Assembly (NCBI RefSeq): GCF_017165765.1
Contig: NZ_JAFGZD010000028.1
Location: 1 to 58,606 of the forward strand
DNA length: 58,606 nt
Direction of reading: 5' to 3'
Source of the DNA: Pseudomonas capsici
Lineage (GTDB): Bacteria > Pseudomonadota > Gammaproteobacteria > Pseudomonadales > Pseudomonadaceae
A model generated the notes under the pieces. It made no database searches. It was not told the DNA's origin and worked only from the letters and a program-made list of their open reading frames with translations. This document shows, piece after piece, positions 48,006-57,238 of the stretch; the first letter of the stretch is position 1, and each line of letters begins with the position of its first letter. The translations under genes and the position numbers were made by a program.

Positions 48006-48674
48006 ATGACCCTACAGCACACTCCAAATCGTTCGGCCAAGAAAAGCCTGTTCAAAACCTGCGCGCTGGCTGCAACTCTGGGCCTGATGTCCCTGCAAGC
48101 ATTTGCCGGTGACTCTGCCCTCTACGGCCCGACCGCACCGAAAGGCTCGACCTTCGTGCGCGTCTACAACGCCAGCAACGCCGAGATCAGCGCCAGCGTC
48201 GGCAACACCAACCTGAACGAAGTCGCGCCACTGGGCAGCACTGCGTTCAGCTTCATGCCACAGGGCGACTACACCGCCAAGATCGGCAGCCAGAGCCTGC
48301 CGGTGAAACTGGCTGGCGACCACTATTACACCATCGTCAACAACGCCAGCGGCAAGCCGCAACTGGTCGAAGAAGCCCCGTTCAAGAACAAGCAGAAGTC
48401 GCTGGTTCGCGTACAGAACCTCAGTGACAAATCGCTGACCCTGAAAACGGCCGACGGCAAGACCGAAGTGGTCAAGACCGTATCAGCCAAAGGCACCGGC
48501 GAGCGTGAAATCAACCCGGTCAAGGTCAGCCTGGCGCTGTACGACGGCGACAAGAAAGTCACTGACGTGAAGCCTGTTGCCCTGGAGCGTGGCGAAGCCG
48601 CCGTGCTGTACATCACCGGCAGCGGCAGCAACCTCTCGCCAGTGTGGGTCAAGCCACCGGTAGCGACTCGCTAA
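48006..48674 (+). CDS. algF: Alginate O-acetylation protein AlgF
   Basis: AlgF is a 222-residue periplasmic protein needed for alginate acetylation with AlgI and AlgJ, probably as an adaptor rather than an enzyme. A signal peptide (FKTCALAATLGLMSLQAFAG) is followed by two small beta domains. The segment YGPTAPKGSTFVRVYNAS is characteristic. A 128-bp gap separates it from algA. Confidence 0.95.
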   Translation: MTLQHTPNRSAKKSLFKTCALAATLGLMSLQAFAGDSALYGPTAPKGSTFVRVYNASNAEISASVGNTNLNEVAPLGSTAFSFMPQGDYTAKIGSQSLPVKLAGDHYYTIVNNASGKPQLVEEAPFKNKQKSLVRVQNLSDKSLTLKTADGKTEVVKTVSAKGTGEREINPVKVSLALYDGDKKVTDVKPVALERGEAAVLYITGSGSNLSPVWVKPPVATR

Positions 48675-48802
48675 GAATCAAGTTGGCGGGTTCATGGCCT
48701 CTGTCAGCCACGGGCCCGCTAGCGCAGTACAAGAACAAGACAGAAACGACAGAAACCACGTACAGCCCTTATTGACTTATTGAATGCTATTGGAGAAACA
48801 AA

Positions 48803-50254
48803 ATGATTCCAGTGATCTTGTCAGGCGGTAGCGGTTCACGACTCTGGCCGCTTTCGCGTAAACAATTCCCTAAACAATTCCTGGCACTGACAGGCGAACA
48901 CACTCTGTTCCAGCAGACTCTGGAGCGTCTGGTGTTCGAGGGTATGCAAGAGCCCATCGTGGTCTGCAACAAGGAGCATCGTTTCATCGTAAACGAGCAG
49001 TTGGCAGCACTGGACCTCAACACCCAGGCCATCCTGATGGAGCCGTTCGGGCGCAACACCGCACCCGCCGTGGCCCTGACGGCGATGATGCTGGTCAATG
49101 AAGGCAACGACGAGCTGATGCTGGTCCTGCCGGCCGATCACGTGATCGACGATCAGAAAGCCCTGCAACGCGCACTGGCTCTGGCCACCGTTGCAGCCGA
49201 GCGTGGCGAAATGGTTCTGTTCGGCGTACCGGCCAACAAACCGGAAACCGGTTATGGCTATATCAAGTCCACCGCCGATGCCCTGCTGCCTGAAGGCGTG
49301 AGCCGCGTCTCGCACTTCGTCGAGAAGCCAGACGAAAAACGCGCTGCCGAATTCGTCGAGGCAGGCGGTTACTACTGGAACAGCGGCATGTTCCTGTTCC
49401 GCGCCAGCCGCTTCCTGGAAGAGCTGAAAAAGCACGATCCGGACATCTACGACACCTGCCTGCTGACCCTCGAGCGCAGCCAGCACGATGGCGGTGCCGT
49501 CGACATCGATCCGGCGACCTTCGCCTGCTGCCCGGACAACTCCATCGACTACGCCGTCATGGAAAAAACCCAGCGCGCCTGCGTCGTGCCGCTGTCGGCT
49601 GGCTGGAGCGATGTCGGCTGCTGGTCGTCGCTGTGGGAAGTGCATGAAAAAGACAGCAACGGCAACGTCACCAAAGGCGATGTCGTCATTCAGGACAGCC
49701 GCAACTGCATGATCCACGGCAACGGCAAACTGGTCTCGGTGATCGGCCTGGACAACATCGTAGTCGTCGAAACCAAGGACGCCATGATGATCGCCCACAA
49801 GGACAAGGTCCAGGGCGTCAAGCAGATGGTCAACACCCTCAACGAGCAGGGCCGCAGCGAAACCCAGAACCATCTGGAAGTCTATCGTCCGTGGGGCTCC
49901 TACGACTCTGTGGACATGGGCGGCCGCTTCCAGGTCAAGCGCATCTCGGTCAAACCGGGCGCCAGCCTCTCGCTGCAGATGCACCACCACCGCGCCGAGC
50001 ACTGGATCGTGGTATCCGGTACGGCTCAGGTTACCTGCGACGAGAACGTGTTCCTGCTGACTGAAAACCAGTCGACCTACATCCCGATCGCTTCGGTACA
50101 CCGCCTGAAAAACCCGGGCAAGATCCCGCTGGAAATCATCGAAGTCCAATCGGGCAGCTACCTGGGTGAAGACGACATCGAACGTTACGAAGACGTCTAC
50201 GGTCGCTCCGGTGCGCTGGAAGCGGGCGTGAAGACTCAGACGATTGCAAGGTAA
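48803..50254 (+). CDS. algA: Bifunctional mannose-6-phosphate isomerase / GDP-mannose pyrophosphorylase AlgA
   Basis: AlgA makes GDP-mannose precursor in the cytosol. Its C-terminal type II phosphomannose isomerase acts first and its N-terminal guanylyltransferase later, on either side of AlgC. The 483 residues carry the nucleotidyltransferase signature GGSGSRLWPLSRKQFPKQF at the start and FVEKPDEKRA. The cupin metal motif QMHHHRAEHW lies near residue 395. ATG 48803 has TTGGAGAAAC upstream. It is the last gene of the operon. Confidence 0.98.
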   Translation: MIPVILSGGSGSRLWPLSRKQFPKQFLALTGEHTLFQQTLERLVFEGMQEPIVVCNKEHRFIVNEQLAALDLNTQAILMEPFGRNTAPAVALTAMMLVNEGNDELMLVLPADHVIDDQKALQRALALATVAAERGEMVLFGVPANKPETGYGYIKSTADALLPEGVSRVSHFVEKPDEKRAAEFVEAGGYYWNSGMFLFRASRFLEELKKHDPDIYDTCLLTLERSQHDGGAVDIDPATFACCPDNSIDYAVMEKTQRACVVPLSAGWSDVGCWSSLWEVHEKDSNGNVTKGDVVIQDSRNCMIHGNGKLVSVIGLDNIVVVETKDAMMIAHKDKVQGVKQMVNTLNEQGRSETQNHLEVYRPWGSYDSVDMGGRFQVKRISVKPGASLSLQMHHHRAEHWIVVSGTAQVTCDENVFLLTENQSTYIPIASVHRLKNPGKIPLEIIEVQSGSYLGEDDIERYEDVYGRSGALEAGVKTQTIAR

Positions 50255-50264
50255 CAGAGAGCGG

Positions 50265-50333
50265 TAAGCTGCAAGCCTCAAGCTACAAGCTGTATGGGTT
50301 TCAGACTTGCAGCTTGTAGCTTGCCACTTGCAG
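50265..50333. repeat. CAAGCTACAAGC repeat block after algA
   Basis: AAGCTGCAAGCCTCAAGCTACAAGC on the left is mirrored by CTTGCAGCTTGTAGCTTGCCACTTGC on the right. The block folds into a hairpin directly after algA and before its terminator. It is the fourth copy of this family in the window. Confidence 0.8.
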
Positions 50334-50350
50334 GTCAAAGAGCAACAGGA

Positions 50351-50402
50351 CCTCAACACTCTTTTGCGTACCCCATCCGCAAAAGTTTGTTGAGGTTTTT
50401 TT
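50351..50402 (+). terminator. Terminator of the alginate operon
   Basis: CCTCAACA..CTTTTGCG pairs with CGCAAAAG..TGTTGAGG and is followed by seven T residues. It lies between algA and the convergent RHS gene. Confidence 0.9.
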
Positions 50403-50412
50403 GGGCTCACAC

Positions 50413-53223
50413 TCAGAAGACCTCCCCGGCTGGATCATAACCACTACGTCGGGCTGCGCGAGCGTTCTGTTTGGCCATGAGTCGCGATGGTAATTTAGTA
50501 CCCATGACAAAGGACGAATATGTATCGGCGTTACGCAGCAAAATCGGCAGGCCTACCGCAGGATCCTGAAAGGCCTGAGCCGCATTTTCAGGTGTAATTG
50601 GGTGCCCGGCCACAAAACTCATGGCAGGCCAATAGCGATTCGTGATGATCGTGGGGTCAGGGCCATATTTTCTGATATCCGCAAACATGGCGCGGTAATG
50701 AGCCGACCACTGCTTGAGGGCCTCATCCGTAACACTAGATGGCAGCTGGTTAACCGGAAAATAGTAATAGTCCACCGTATTATCGGCGGCATGACTGGCC
50801 TCATGGATGAGTGTCCAGGCAACTTCCAGCGGGTGGTGGTTCAGAAAGTTGGCATTCAGTGAAATCGTCCTCATTGGCGCAGACTCGGTCAAATGCGAGG
50901 TTCTGCCAGCGATTGCTGAGTCCGAGACAAAAAGGCTGACTTTCCATTGGGCATCAGTTAACAATGACCCTATAAACGCTCTCTGTCTGGTAAAAGAATT
51001 TATCAATCCCTCGATCAGTTGCTGCTTGTATGCAGCATCCATATCACCAAATGCGCTGATCATTCTGGCAACGCCCTGCATTGGCGTGACCTTTGGCAAC
51101 TCATTCAGAACGCCCTTTAACAACTTGTCGGCAAGCCTGGCGACCGACTTGAAAGTGCTCGCCTGCTCCGCATTGAACTCCTGCAGCCCTCTTGCAGTGA
51201 TCTTCAAACCAAACGGCACCAACATATTCATTTCCTGTTCATCCAGTACGTCATAGGGCGCAGCTCCCTTCGCATCGATAAACCGCATGGGTGAATTGCG
51301 TACAAAGCAAAACAGATTCAAGCCGCCCTCCTCTTCCGCCGGGTCCGGGTTGATCCAGTGCTGCAACCACGGCGCGTAATAGCGCATGCCGTAGTAATAC
51401 AACCCCGTCGCATCCCGCTCCTTGCCGGAGTAACGCACAGTCTTGTAGCTGGCCTCGATGGCACTTCGCCCTGCCCACCATGACGTCCCGCCAAAGGGGT
51501 AATAATGTTCCTGGCTGATGATCTGTGCCTGTGCATCCAGCTCCAGCGTGCTGGAGCCCAAGTGATCGGTCAGGCTGTAGCGGTATTGATCGTTGTCGAG
51601 GTCGTCAGGCTTGCCCTCTTGCCAACGCAGTACCCGGACGCTGCTGCGACCGGCCTGAGCGGTGATGACATGCAGCATTTCACCGGTCGCGGTATCGGTG
51701 CGAACTTCCAGCCCCGGCAGGTAGCGCACTTCAGCCATATGAGTGACGGCCTTGGCCTGGGTAGTCCGCACCTTGCGCAGGCGCTGACCGCTGGCGTCGT
51801 AGACATAACGCTCGCTGTCGTCGATACCGGACTCGCGCACAATCGGCCGCACCTCCTGCAACTGGTTGCGAAGGTCCCAGTTCAGGGTTTGTCCGGCTTG
51901 CAGTTGCAGCAAGTTACCGTTGGCATCAAAAGCCGCGGCAATGTCTTCTTCAGTGGGTGGCTGATTATTTTCTACCAACAGACTACGGTTACTCTGCCTG
52001 GCGGTCACCAGCGTTCGTGAATGATTTTGCGACCCGACATGGGTCAACTGCTGCAGATTCCCTCCGGCATCGTAATGGTAGGTTTGCGTGTAATTGGCCA
52101 GTTGCGTCGGGTCGGCCGGGCTCTGGAAATCAGGAAACACCGGTCCGTGATTGACCAGCGCCAGTTCACGCCCCGTGGCTTCGCTTAATTGATACAGCGT
52201 GTCGTATTGATAGCTCGAAACCGGCTCGATGCGCTGATTGGCGAAGTAACGGACAGGCTGCGCAAGGTCTTCGAGCCGGATGACATTGCCTACAGGATCG
52301 TAGTCGCAAGTCAGATCCTGCATGGATTCGCCACCGCTACGGACCGCTTTGAGCCTTATCAGGCGACCGTCTTTTTCGCCATAAGTCGCACTGCTGATCA
52401 CACCATTGCCCGCCGTTTCGGATTCGACACGGCCTTGGGCGTCGTAGCGGATATCGCTGACAAGGCACTGTTCCGACTGGCCATTGAGCCGCAAGAAACA
52501 GGCGTGCAACTGACCGGCAACGCTATGGACAAAGCGCTGCAGATTGCCCTGTGCATCGGTTTGTTCGAGAGAGTCGCCCAGCGGGTTGAATCGCCAATGC
52601 GAAACCGCCCCGGCCCCCGGCTCCAGCAATGCATCGCGCTCGGATTCCGGCTCGGGCCAGTCAGGAAGGATAAGGTCTGCGAGAAAATGCTGCGCCTGTT
52701 CGATCACGGCACCTGTCAGGCTGAACTCGGTACTCAGTCGCGTACCCGCCGGATCGTCGTGGCGAATCAACTGACCGCACTGGTTATGGACCGTCGAACC
52801 CACATCGCCATAGGTCAGCCGTTCGACACACTGTTCATTCTCGAAGACTGCCGTCGGCCTGAGCAACGCATCGTAGTCCGAGCGTCGGACCGTGCCGCGT
52901 CCATCCCAGCCTTGCAGCATCTGGCCAGCTTCGCCTGGCAGCGAAACACGCCAACCGGCGTCCACGCTGTCACGGGCCAGTACCTGAGCGCTGAGGGAAT
53001 GGATATTGACGAGATTGGCCGGGCCGTCACTCTCGCCGAGCCTGGGGTCCTGGCTTTCTGTCAGTCGCCCTGCCGGATCGAACAGCGAGCGATGGGAACG
53101 AGCAATCGCGGCTTCATCGGCCTGATGACGATACCAGGCCACCCAACACACAGTCAGACCACGAGGATCGATGACCGTGAGCGTCGGTGTGTCGCGATGC
53201 AAGGCTGCGGATTGCCCATCCAT
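50413..53223 (-). CDS. TccC-like RHS toxin with HExxH-bearing variable C-terminus
   Basis: A 936-residue RHS/YD-repeat protein of the insecticidal Tc toxin C-component type. The N-terminus (HRDTPTLTVIDPRGL) and YD repeats form the shell. The RHS core runs from about residue 545 (DHLGSSTLELD) through KERDATGLYYYGMRYYAPW to INPDP and RNSPMRFIDAKG near 655. The remaining 280 residues are the hypervariable cargo. It contains HEASH (807-811) followed by TVDYYY, which resembles zinc metalloproteases of the aspzincin (M35) type. No TcA or TcB partner and no immunity gene lies next to it. ATG 53223 has AGAGGA upstream; the frame continues up to 53274. Confidence 0.88.
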   Translation of the reverse strand: MDGQSAALHRDTPTLTVIDPRGLTVCWVAWYRHQADEAAIARSHRSLFDPAGRLTESQDPRLGESDGPANLVNIHSLSAQVLARDSVDAGWRVSLPGEAGQMLQGWDGRGTVRRSDYDALLRPTAVFENEQCVERLTYGDVGSTVHNQCGQLIRHDDPAGTRLSTEFSLTGAVIEQAQHFLADLILPDWPEPESERDALLEPGAGAVSHWRFNPLGDSLEQTDAQGNLQRFVHSVAGQLHACFLRLNGQSEQCLVSDIRYDAQGRVESETAGNGVISSATYGEKDGRLIRLKAVRSGGESMQDLTCDYDPVGNVIRLEDLAQPVRYFANQRIEPVSSYQYDTLYQLSEATGRELALVNHGPVFPDFQSPADPTQLANYTQTYHYDAGGNLQQLTHVGSQNHSRTLVTARQSNRSLLVENNQPPTEEDIAAAFDANGNLLQLQAGQTLNWDLRNQLQEVRPIVRESGIDDSERYVYDASGQRLRKVRTTQAKAVTHMAEVRYLPGLEVRTDTATGEMLHVITAQAGRSSVRVLRWQEGKPDDLDNDQYRYSLTDHLGSSTLELDAQAQIISQEHYYPFGGTSWWAGRSAIEASYKTVRYSGKERDATGLYYYGMRYYAPWLQHWINPDPAEEEGGLNLFCFVRNSPMRFIDAKGAAPYDVLDEQEMNMLVPFGLKITARGLQEFNAEQASTFKSVARLADKLLKGVLNELPKVTPMQGVARMISAFGDMDAAYKQQLIEGLINSFTRQRAFIGSLLTDAQWKVSLFVSDSAIAGRTSHLTESAPMRTISLNANFLNHHPLEVAWTLIHEASHAADNTVDYYYFPVNQLPSSVTDEALKQWSAHYRAMFADIRKYGPDPTIITNRYWPAMSFVAGHPITPENAAQAFQDPAVGLPILLRNADTYSSFVMGTKLPSRLMAKQNARAARRSGYDPAGEVF

Positions 53224-53541
53224 GGCGTTGTCCTCTGCAAGCTCCTGTTTGCAGCCTAGTGTGTACAGCGCCATGAATGGCAGCCACTCCGAAACTTCGG
53301 ATGGGCGGTAAACGCGTGAGCCCGGAAGAGATCAGCGGAAGATTCAGGGCGGGCGACAGGGCAAAAATCAAATGTTTTCTGCGGGTCACCCATGACATCT
53401 GGGTGGAAGGCAAGGACTCCATCGAATATGAAATTGTTTAAATAAGGTTCAACAACGCCAGGTCAGGTATGCCACGGGAGAGTCAAGCATTGGTCAACCT
53501 CCCCTGCCTTTCGGTACGATGCCAGTCTCTACGCTGAAGAG
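53224..53541. other. Gap upstream of the RHS gene
   Basis: 318 bases between two divergent genes. I see no supported gene, repeat or clear promoter. The AT-rich part near 53429-53452 may hold the RHS promoter. Confidence 0.35.
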
Positions 53542-54015
53542 ATGCCCATCATGCTCATCGGTATTGTGCTTATCCTGACCTGGCTCATCCTGCTGTTGCG
53601 CTATCCGGCAAAGGCCTTGCCTGTATCACTGGTAGCTGCGGCAGGCCTCGGGATCGTGGCCGCCGTCGTGATCTGGCAGGACAACCGCGAAGCACATCAA
53701 CTCGATCGCCTGGGGCTGCGCCTGGATTATTCGCCGCAACAATGCCCGGCAGGCAAACCCTTGCTGGTACTCATCGACAACACCAACAAGGTCCCGCTGC
53801 GCGAACTGCGCTGGCGCGTGGCGGCCTATGCGCCCGGCGATACCGTGAACCTCGCCGAAGATGCCTACACTGCACCGCATTACAGCGGCCCCGGTGAGTT
53901 GCAGCCGGGCAGTCAGTGGCAGGATTGTCTGCCGTTGCCACCGTTGCGGCCGGGCTATCGCCCACAAAGCCTGGAGTTTCGTCCCGAACACCTACAAGGC
54001 AGCTTCTCGGATTAA
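53542..54015 (+). CDS. Small inner-membrane protein of unknown function
   Basis: A 157-residue protein with two hydrophobic helices (residues 3-20 and 27-45). A soluble domain of about 110 residues follows, probably periplasmic, with two Cys (QQCPAGK and QDCLPLPP) that could form a disulfide. I do not recognise a family with certainty; similar pseudomonad proteins are loosely annotated as multidrug transporters without evidence. ATG 53542 is used, with ATG 53551 as alternative. The dehydrogenase gene follows after 10 bases, so the two are likely co-transcribed. Confidence 0.7.
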   Translation: MPIMLIGIVLILTWLILLLRYPAKALPVSLVAAAGLGIVAAVVIWQDNREAHQLDRLGLRLDYSPQQCPAGKPLLVLIDNTNKVPLRELRWRVAAYAPGDTVNLAEDAYTAPHYSGPGELQPGSQWQDCLPLPPLRPGYRPQSLEFRPEHLQGSFSD

Positions 54016-54025
54016 GGAAAACCAA

Positions 54026-54850
54026 ATGCCCACAGCACTTATCACCGGCTGCTCGAGCGGCATTGGCCGGGCTCTGGCGGATGCATTCAAAAACGCGGGT
54101 TATGAAGTCCGGGCCACGGCACGCAAGCCTGAAGATGTTGCCGACCTCAATGCTGCTGGTTTCAGCGCCGTGCAACTGGACGTCAACGACAGCGCCGCCC
54201 TCGAACGTCTGGCAAGCGACCTTGAACGACAGGGCATCGGTGTGGATGTGTTGATCAACAACGCCGGCTATGGCGCCATGGGGCCACTGCTCGATGGTGG
54301 TGTAGAAGCCATGCAGCGCCAGTTCGAAACCAATGTGTTTTCCGTGGTAGGCGTCACCCGCGCACTGTTTCCGGCATTGCGGCGCAGCAAGGGGCTGGTG
54401 GTGAATATCGGCAGCGTCTCGGGCGTATTGGTCACCCCTTTTGCCGGTGCCTACTGTGCCTCCAAGGCGGCCGTCCACGCCTTGAGCGATGCATTGCGCC
54501 TGGAACTGGCACCGTTCTCGATTCAGGTCATGGAAGTGCAGCCCGGTGCCATCGCCTCAAGCTTCGCGAAAAACGCCACCCATGAAGCCGAGCAACTGAT
54601 CAGCGAACAATCCCCATGGTGGCCCATCCGCGAAGGTATTCGCTCCAGAGCCAAAGCCTCTCAGGACAATCCGACGCCCGCCACCGACTTCGCCAGGGAA
54701 CTGCTCAAGGCCATCGAGCAGGCAAACCCGCCACGCCTGCTGCGTCTGGGCAACGGCTCGCGAATCCTGCCGCTGATGTCATGGCTGTTACCCAAGGGGC
54801 TGCTGGAAGGCGGTTTGAAAAAACGCTTCGGCCTCGACAAGACGTTGTAA
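54026..54850 (+). CDS. Short-chain dehydrogenase/reductase
   Basis: A 274-residue classical SDR. The cofactor motif is TGCSSGIG (7-14), the NNAG motif is present, and the catalytic pair is Y143 and K147 in YCASK, with Ser in NIGSVSGV. The T-G-x3-G-x-G start followed by ATARKPED (Arg after beta-2) suggests NADP(H). The substrate is unknown. ATG 54026 follows TAAGGAAAACCAA. The frame upstream to 53861 overlaps the preceding gene and is rejected. Confidence 0.9.
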   Translation: MPTALITGCSSGIGRALADAFKNAGYEVRATARKPEDVADLNAAGFSAVQLDVNDSAALERLASDLERQGIGVDVLINNAGYGAMGPLLDGGVEAMQRQFETNVFSVVGVTRALFPALRRSKGLVVNIGSVSGVLVTPFAGAYCASKAAVHALSDALRLELAPFSIQVMEVQPGAIASSFAKNATHEAEQLISEQSPWWPIREGIRSRAKASQDNPTPATDFARELLKAIEQANPPRLLRLGNGSRILPLMSWLLPKGLLEGGLKKRFGLDKTL

Positions 54851-54889
54851 CTCCCCTCTCGCCTCCTTTGCGCCGCACTGAAACTCGAT

Positions 54890-54914
54890 AGCCCCCCATA
54901 TGGGGGGCTTTGCC
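54890..54914 (+). terminator. Terminator after the dehydrogenase gene
   Basis: AGCCCCCCAT / ATGGGGGGCT is a perfect 10-bp palindromic stem 39 bases after the stop, followed by a short TTTG rather than a long T-run. Confidence 0.65.
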
Positions 54915-55003
54915 CACAAAGGCAGCCCTCTAGCATACGCACCAATCAGCAGCAAAAAAAATCCTCAACAGATTCTTTGCGCCCCAAAATTGCGCGCAAC
55001 AAA

Positions 55004-55030
55004 TAAAGCTTACCGTTGAGCTGCCGATAC
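55004..55030 (+). promoter_or_regulatory. FliA (sigma28) promoter of the chemoreceptor gene
   Basis: TAAA, exactly 15 bases, GCCGATAC. This matches the flagellar sigma factor consensus TAAA-N15-GCCGATAA at all but the last base. Predicted transcription starts near 55040, about 115 nt before the chemoreceptor start. It places this receptor in the late flagellar regulon. The surrounding 305-bp gap holds nothing else I can support. Confidence 0.88.
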
Positions 55031-55155
55031 ACTCAAACGGAGGCAAGACCGCTATGGCAGGCTGATATTCGATCACCTATGCAACTCCTTACAGCAAGGA
55101 GCGAATAGCAACACACATCCGTTTACGATCAGTCTGCAAGAAACGAGGTCTGCAA

Positions 55156-57111
55156 ATGCTTAAAAATGCTCCTTTGAGTATGAAGTTACTGCTCATTCTG
55201 ATGTTCCCTCTCCTTGGGCTTCTGGCCTTCTCCGGCATCTACATTGCCGACAAGATCCAGACTCTGGATGCCATGAGCCGCACCGTTTCGGCCAGCACTG
55301 CTGCACAAAAACTGAGCAACCTGGTCACCACGATCCAGCGCGAACGAGGTGCAAGCGGGGTATATCTGGGCAGTGGCGGCAAGTCCATGCAGGACAAACT
55401 AAAGAGTTTCCGTGCAGACACCGACAAGGCAGCAGCCGTCATGAAAGCCCTGCCTCGCCAGAGCGGCCTGGACAAGGTATTGCAGACAATAGACGAGCTC
55501 GGCCCCTTGCGTCAGAAAGTGGATGCGCTGGGACTCAACAGCACCGAGTCGGGCGCACGCTTCACCGACATGATCAAAAACCTGGTCGACTTCACCTACT
55601 CTCTGGAAGCCAGTGTCGATGAACCTGCAATCCTTCGGGCGCTGAGCTCGCTCAACCAGTTCGTGGCGATGAAAGAGCGGGCCGGTCGCGAGCGCGTGCT
55701 GCTCGGTCTGGCCTTCAACCAGAATCGCTTCGATGCGAGCCTGTTGTCGCGTTTCAGCCGTAACCTGGGTGAGTTCAGCGGCTACTTCGAAGCTTTCCAG
55801 CGCTGGGCACCGCAGGTCTTCAAAACCAGGATGGACAACGTCCTGCAACAACCCGGTTCGCTCGAAGTAGCCCGCCTGCAGCGTCTGGCCTTCGACACAC
55901 CATTGGGCGACGCGCTCAATATCAAGCCTGAAGACTGGTTCAACCTGTCGACCAACCGTATCGATCAGATGGGCATTGTCGAAGAAGAACTGAGTCAGGC
56001 CGTACTGGATCTGGCAACCGATGCTCGCGCAGATGCACAGAGCAGCCTGTACATCGCAATCGTGACCGTGGTTGCAATGCTGATCGCCGTGCTTTGCCTG
56101 GCACAGCTGATCATCCGCAACATCAAATTTGCCGTCAGCGACGTCAACCGTACCCTGATCGCCCTGTCGACAAGGGATCTGACGGTCAGAACCCAATACA
56201 CAGGCACGGATGAGTTCGGCGAAATCTCGCGCAACCTGGACAACATGGCCCAGCAGATCAGCGAAGTGATCCGGGAAATCGGCAGCGCGACCACCAAAGT
56301 CGCCCTGGGTGCCGATGAATCCTCGGCGGTCGCTGTCCAGACCAGCCAGAACGTTGCCCAGCAACGCCAGGGCACCGATCAGGTCGCCACCGCCATCAGC
56401 GAGATGAGCGCCACGGTCAAGGATGTCGCCCGCAGCACCACCGACGCCGCCGAAATGTCGCAACGCGTCAACAACAGCACCGTGCAAGGCAAGACCGAGA
56501 TCGACAACACCATTCGCCTGATCAAGGACCTTTCGGTTCAGGCTGAACAGACCTCGCAGATCATCAACAACCTCAAGGGCGAGAGCGATTCCATTTCCTC
56601 CGTTCTGGACGTGATCCGTGGCGTCGCCGAGCAGACCAACCTGCTGGCCCTCAACGCTGCCATCGAGGCCGCAAGGGCTGGTGAACAAGGCCGTGGCTTT
56701 GCAGTGGTTGCCGACGAAGTGCGCCAACTGGCGAAAAAGACTCAGGACTCCACCGTCAGCATTCAGAACATGATTGCCAACCTGCAGTCAGGCTCCGACA
56801 GCGCAGCACAGTCGATGAAGGAAACCCTGAACAAGGCTCAGGAAGGCGCAAGCAACGTAGTGCGTGCTGGCGAACTGCTGGAGGAAATCGCCAACGGCAT
56901 CGCGAGCATCAGCGACCGCAATATCCAGGTCGCCTCGGCTGCCGAAGAACAGAGCCTGGTGGCCGAAGAAATCCATCGCAACGTCAACGACATCAACACA
57001 CTGGTCGTTCAGGTCAGTGCAGGTGCCGAACAAACGGCTCATACCAGCCGCGAACTGGCGCGTCTGGCCGAACAGCAACAAGGACTGGTCAACCGCTTCA
57101 AGGTGGTTTGA
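55156..57111 (+). CDS. Methyl-accepting chemotaxis protein with NIT sensor domain
   Basis: A 651-residue inner-membrane chemoreceptor. The first helix spans residues 9-30. A periplasmic NIT (nitrate/nitrite-sensing type) domain starts near 50 with the hallmark IQRERGASGVYLGSGG. The second helix lies near 297-320, HAMP near 320-375, and the rest is the signalling coiled coil. Its tip EQTNLLALNAAIEAARAGE binds CheA/CheW. The ligand may be nitrate, nitrite or another small anion; this is inferred from the domain only. It is expressed from a FliA promoter. Confidence 0.94.
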   Translation: MLKNAPLSMKLLLILMFPLLGLLAFSGIYIADKIQTLDAMSRTVSASTAAQKLSNLVTTIQRERGASGVYLGSGGKSMQDKLKSFRADTDKAAAVMKALPRQSGLDKVLQTIDELGPLRQKVDALGLNSTESGARFTDMIKNLVDFTYSLEASVDEPAILRALSSLNQFVAMKERAGRERVLLGLAFNQNRFDASLLSRFSRNLGEFSGYFEAFQRWAPQVFKTRMDNVLQQPGSLEVARLQRLAFDTPLGDALNIKPEDWFNLSTNRIDQMGIVEEELSQAVLDLATDARADAQSSLYIAIVTVVAMLIAVLCLAQLIIRNIKFAVSDVNRTLIALSTRDLTVRTQYTGTDEFGEISRNLDNMAQQISEVIREIGSATTKVALGADESSAVAVQTSQNVAQQRQGTDQVATAISEMSATVKDVARSTTDAAEMSQRVNNSTVQGKTEIDNTIRLIKDLSVQAEQTSQIINNLKGESDSISSVLDVIRGVAEQTNLLALNAAIEAARAGEQGRGFAVVADEVRQLAKKTQDSTVSIQNMIANLQSGSDSAAQSMKETLNKAQEGASNVVRAGELLEEIANGIASISDRNIQVASAAEEQSLVAEEIHRNVNDINTLVVQVSAGAEQTAHTSRELARLAEQQQGLVNRFKVV

Positions 57112-57137
57112 GGCCCAGACCGCACGCCATCTGACAG

Positions 57138-57190
57138 TGGCAGGCAGCTTGCCGACGACAGAGCACAGTCGCCAGCAAGCTGCCTCCCAC
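57138..57190. repeat. Inverted REP pair after the chemoreceptor gene
   Basis: GGCAGGCAGCTTGCCGACGAC mirrors GTCGCCAGCAAGCTGCC. The segment 57168-57186 is the exact complement of 17441-17459, proving a shared repeat family. Confidence 0.8.
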
Positions 57191-57238
57191 TTCATCCTGC
57201 TTTGAGTCGCAGACCTTGAGCCTTGGCTGCGACGGATT

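Noticed and set aside
50405..50412. Immunity gene for the RHS toxin
   Set aside because: Only about ten bases separate the toxin stop from the alginate terminator, so none fits downstream; the gap upstream (53224-53541) has no credible frame.
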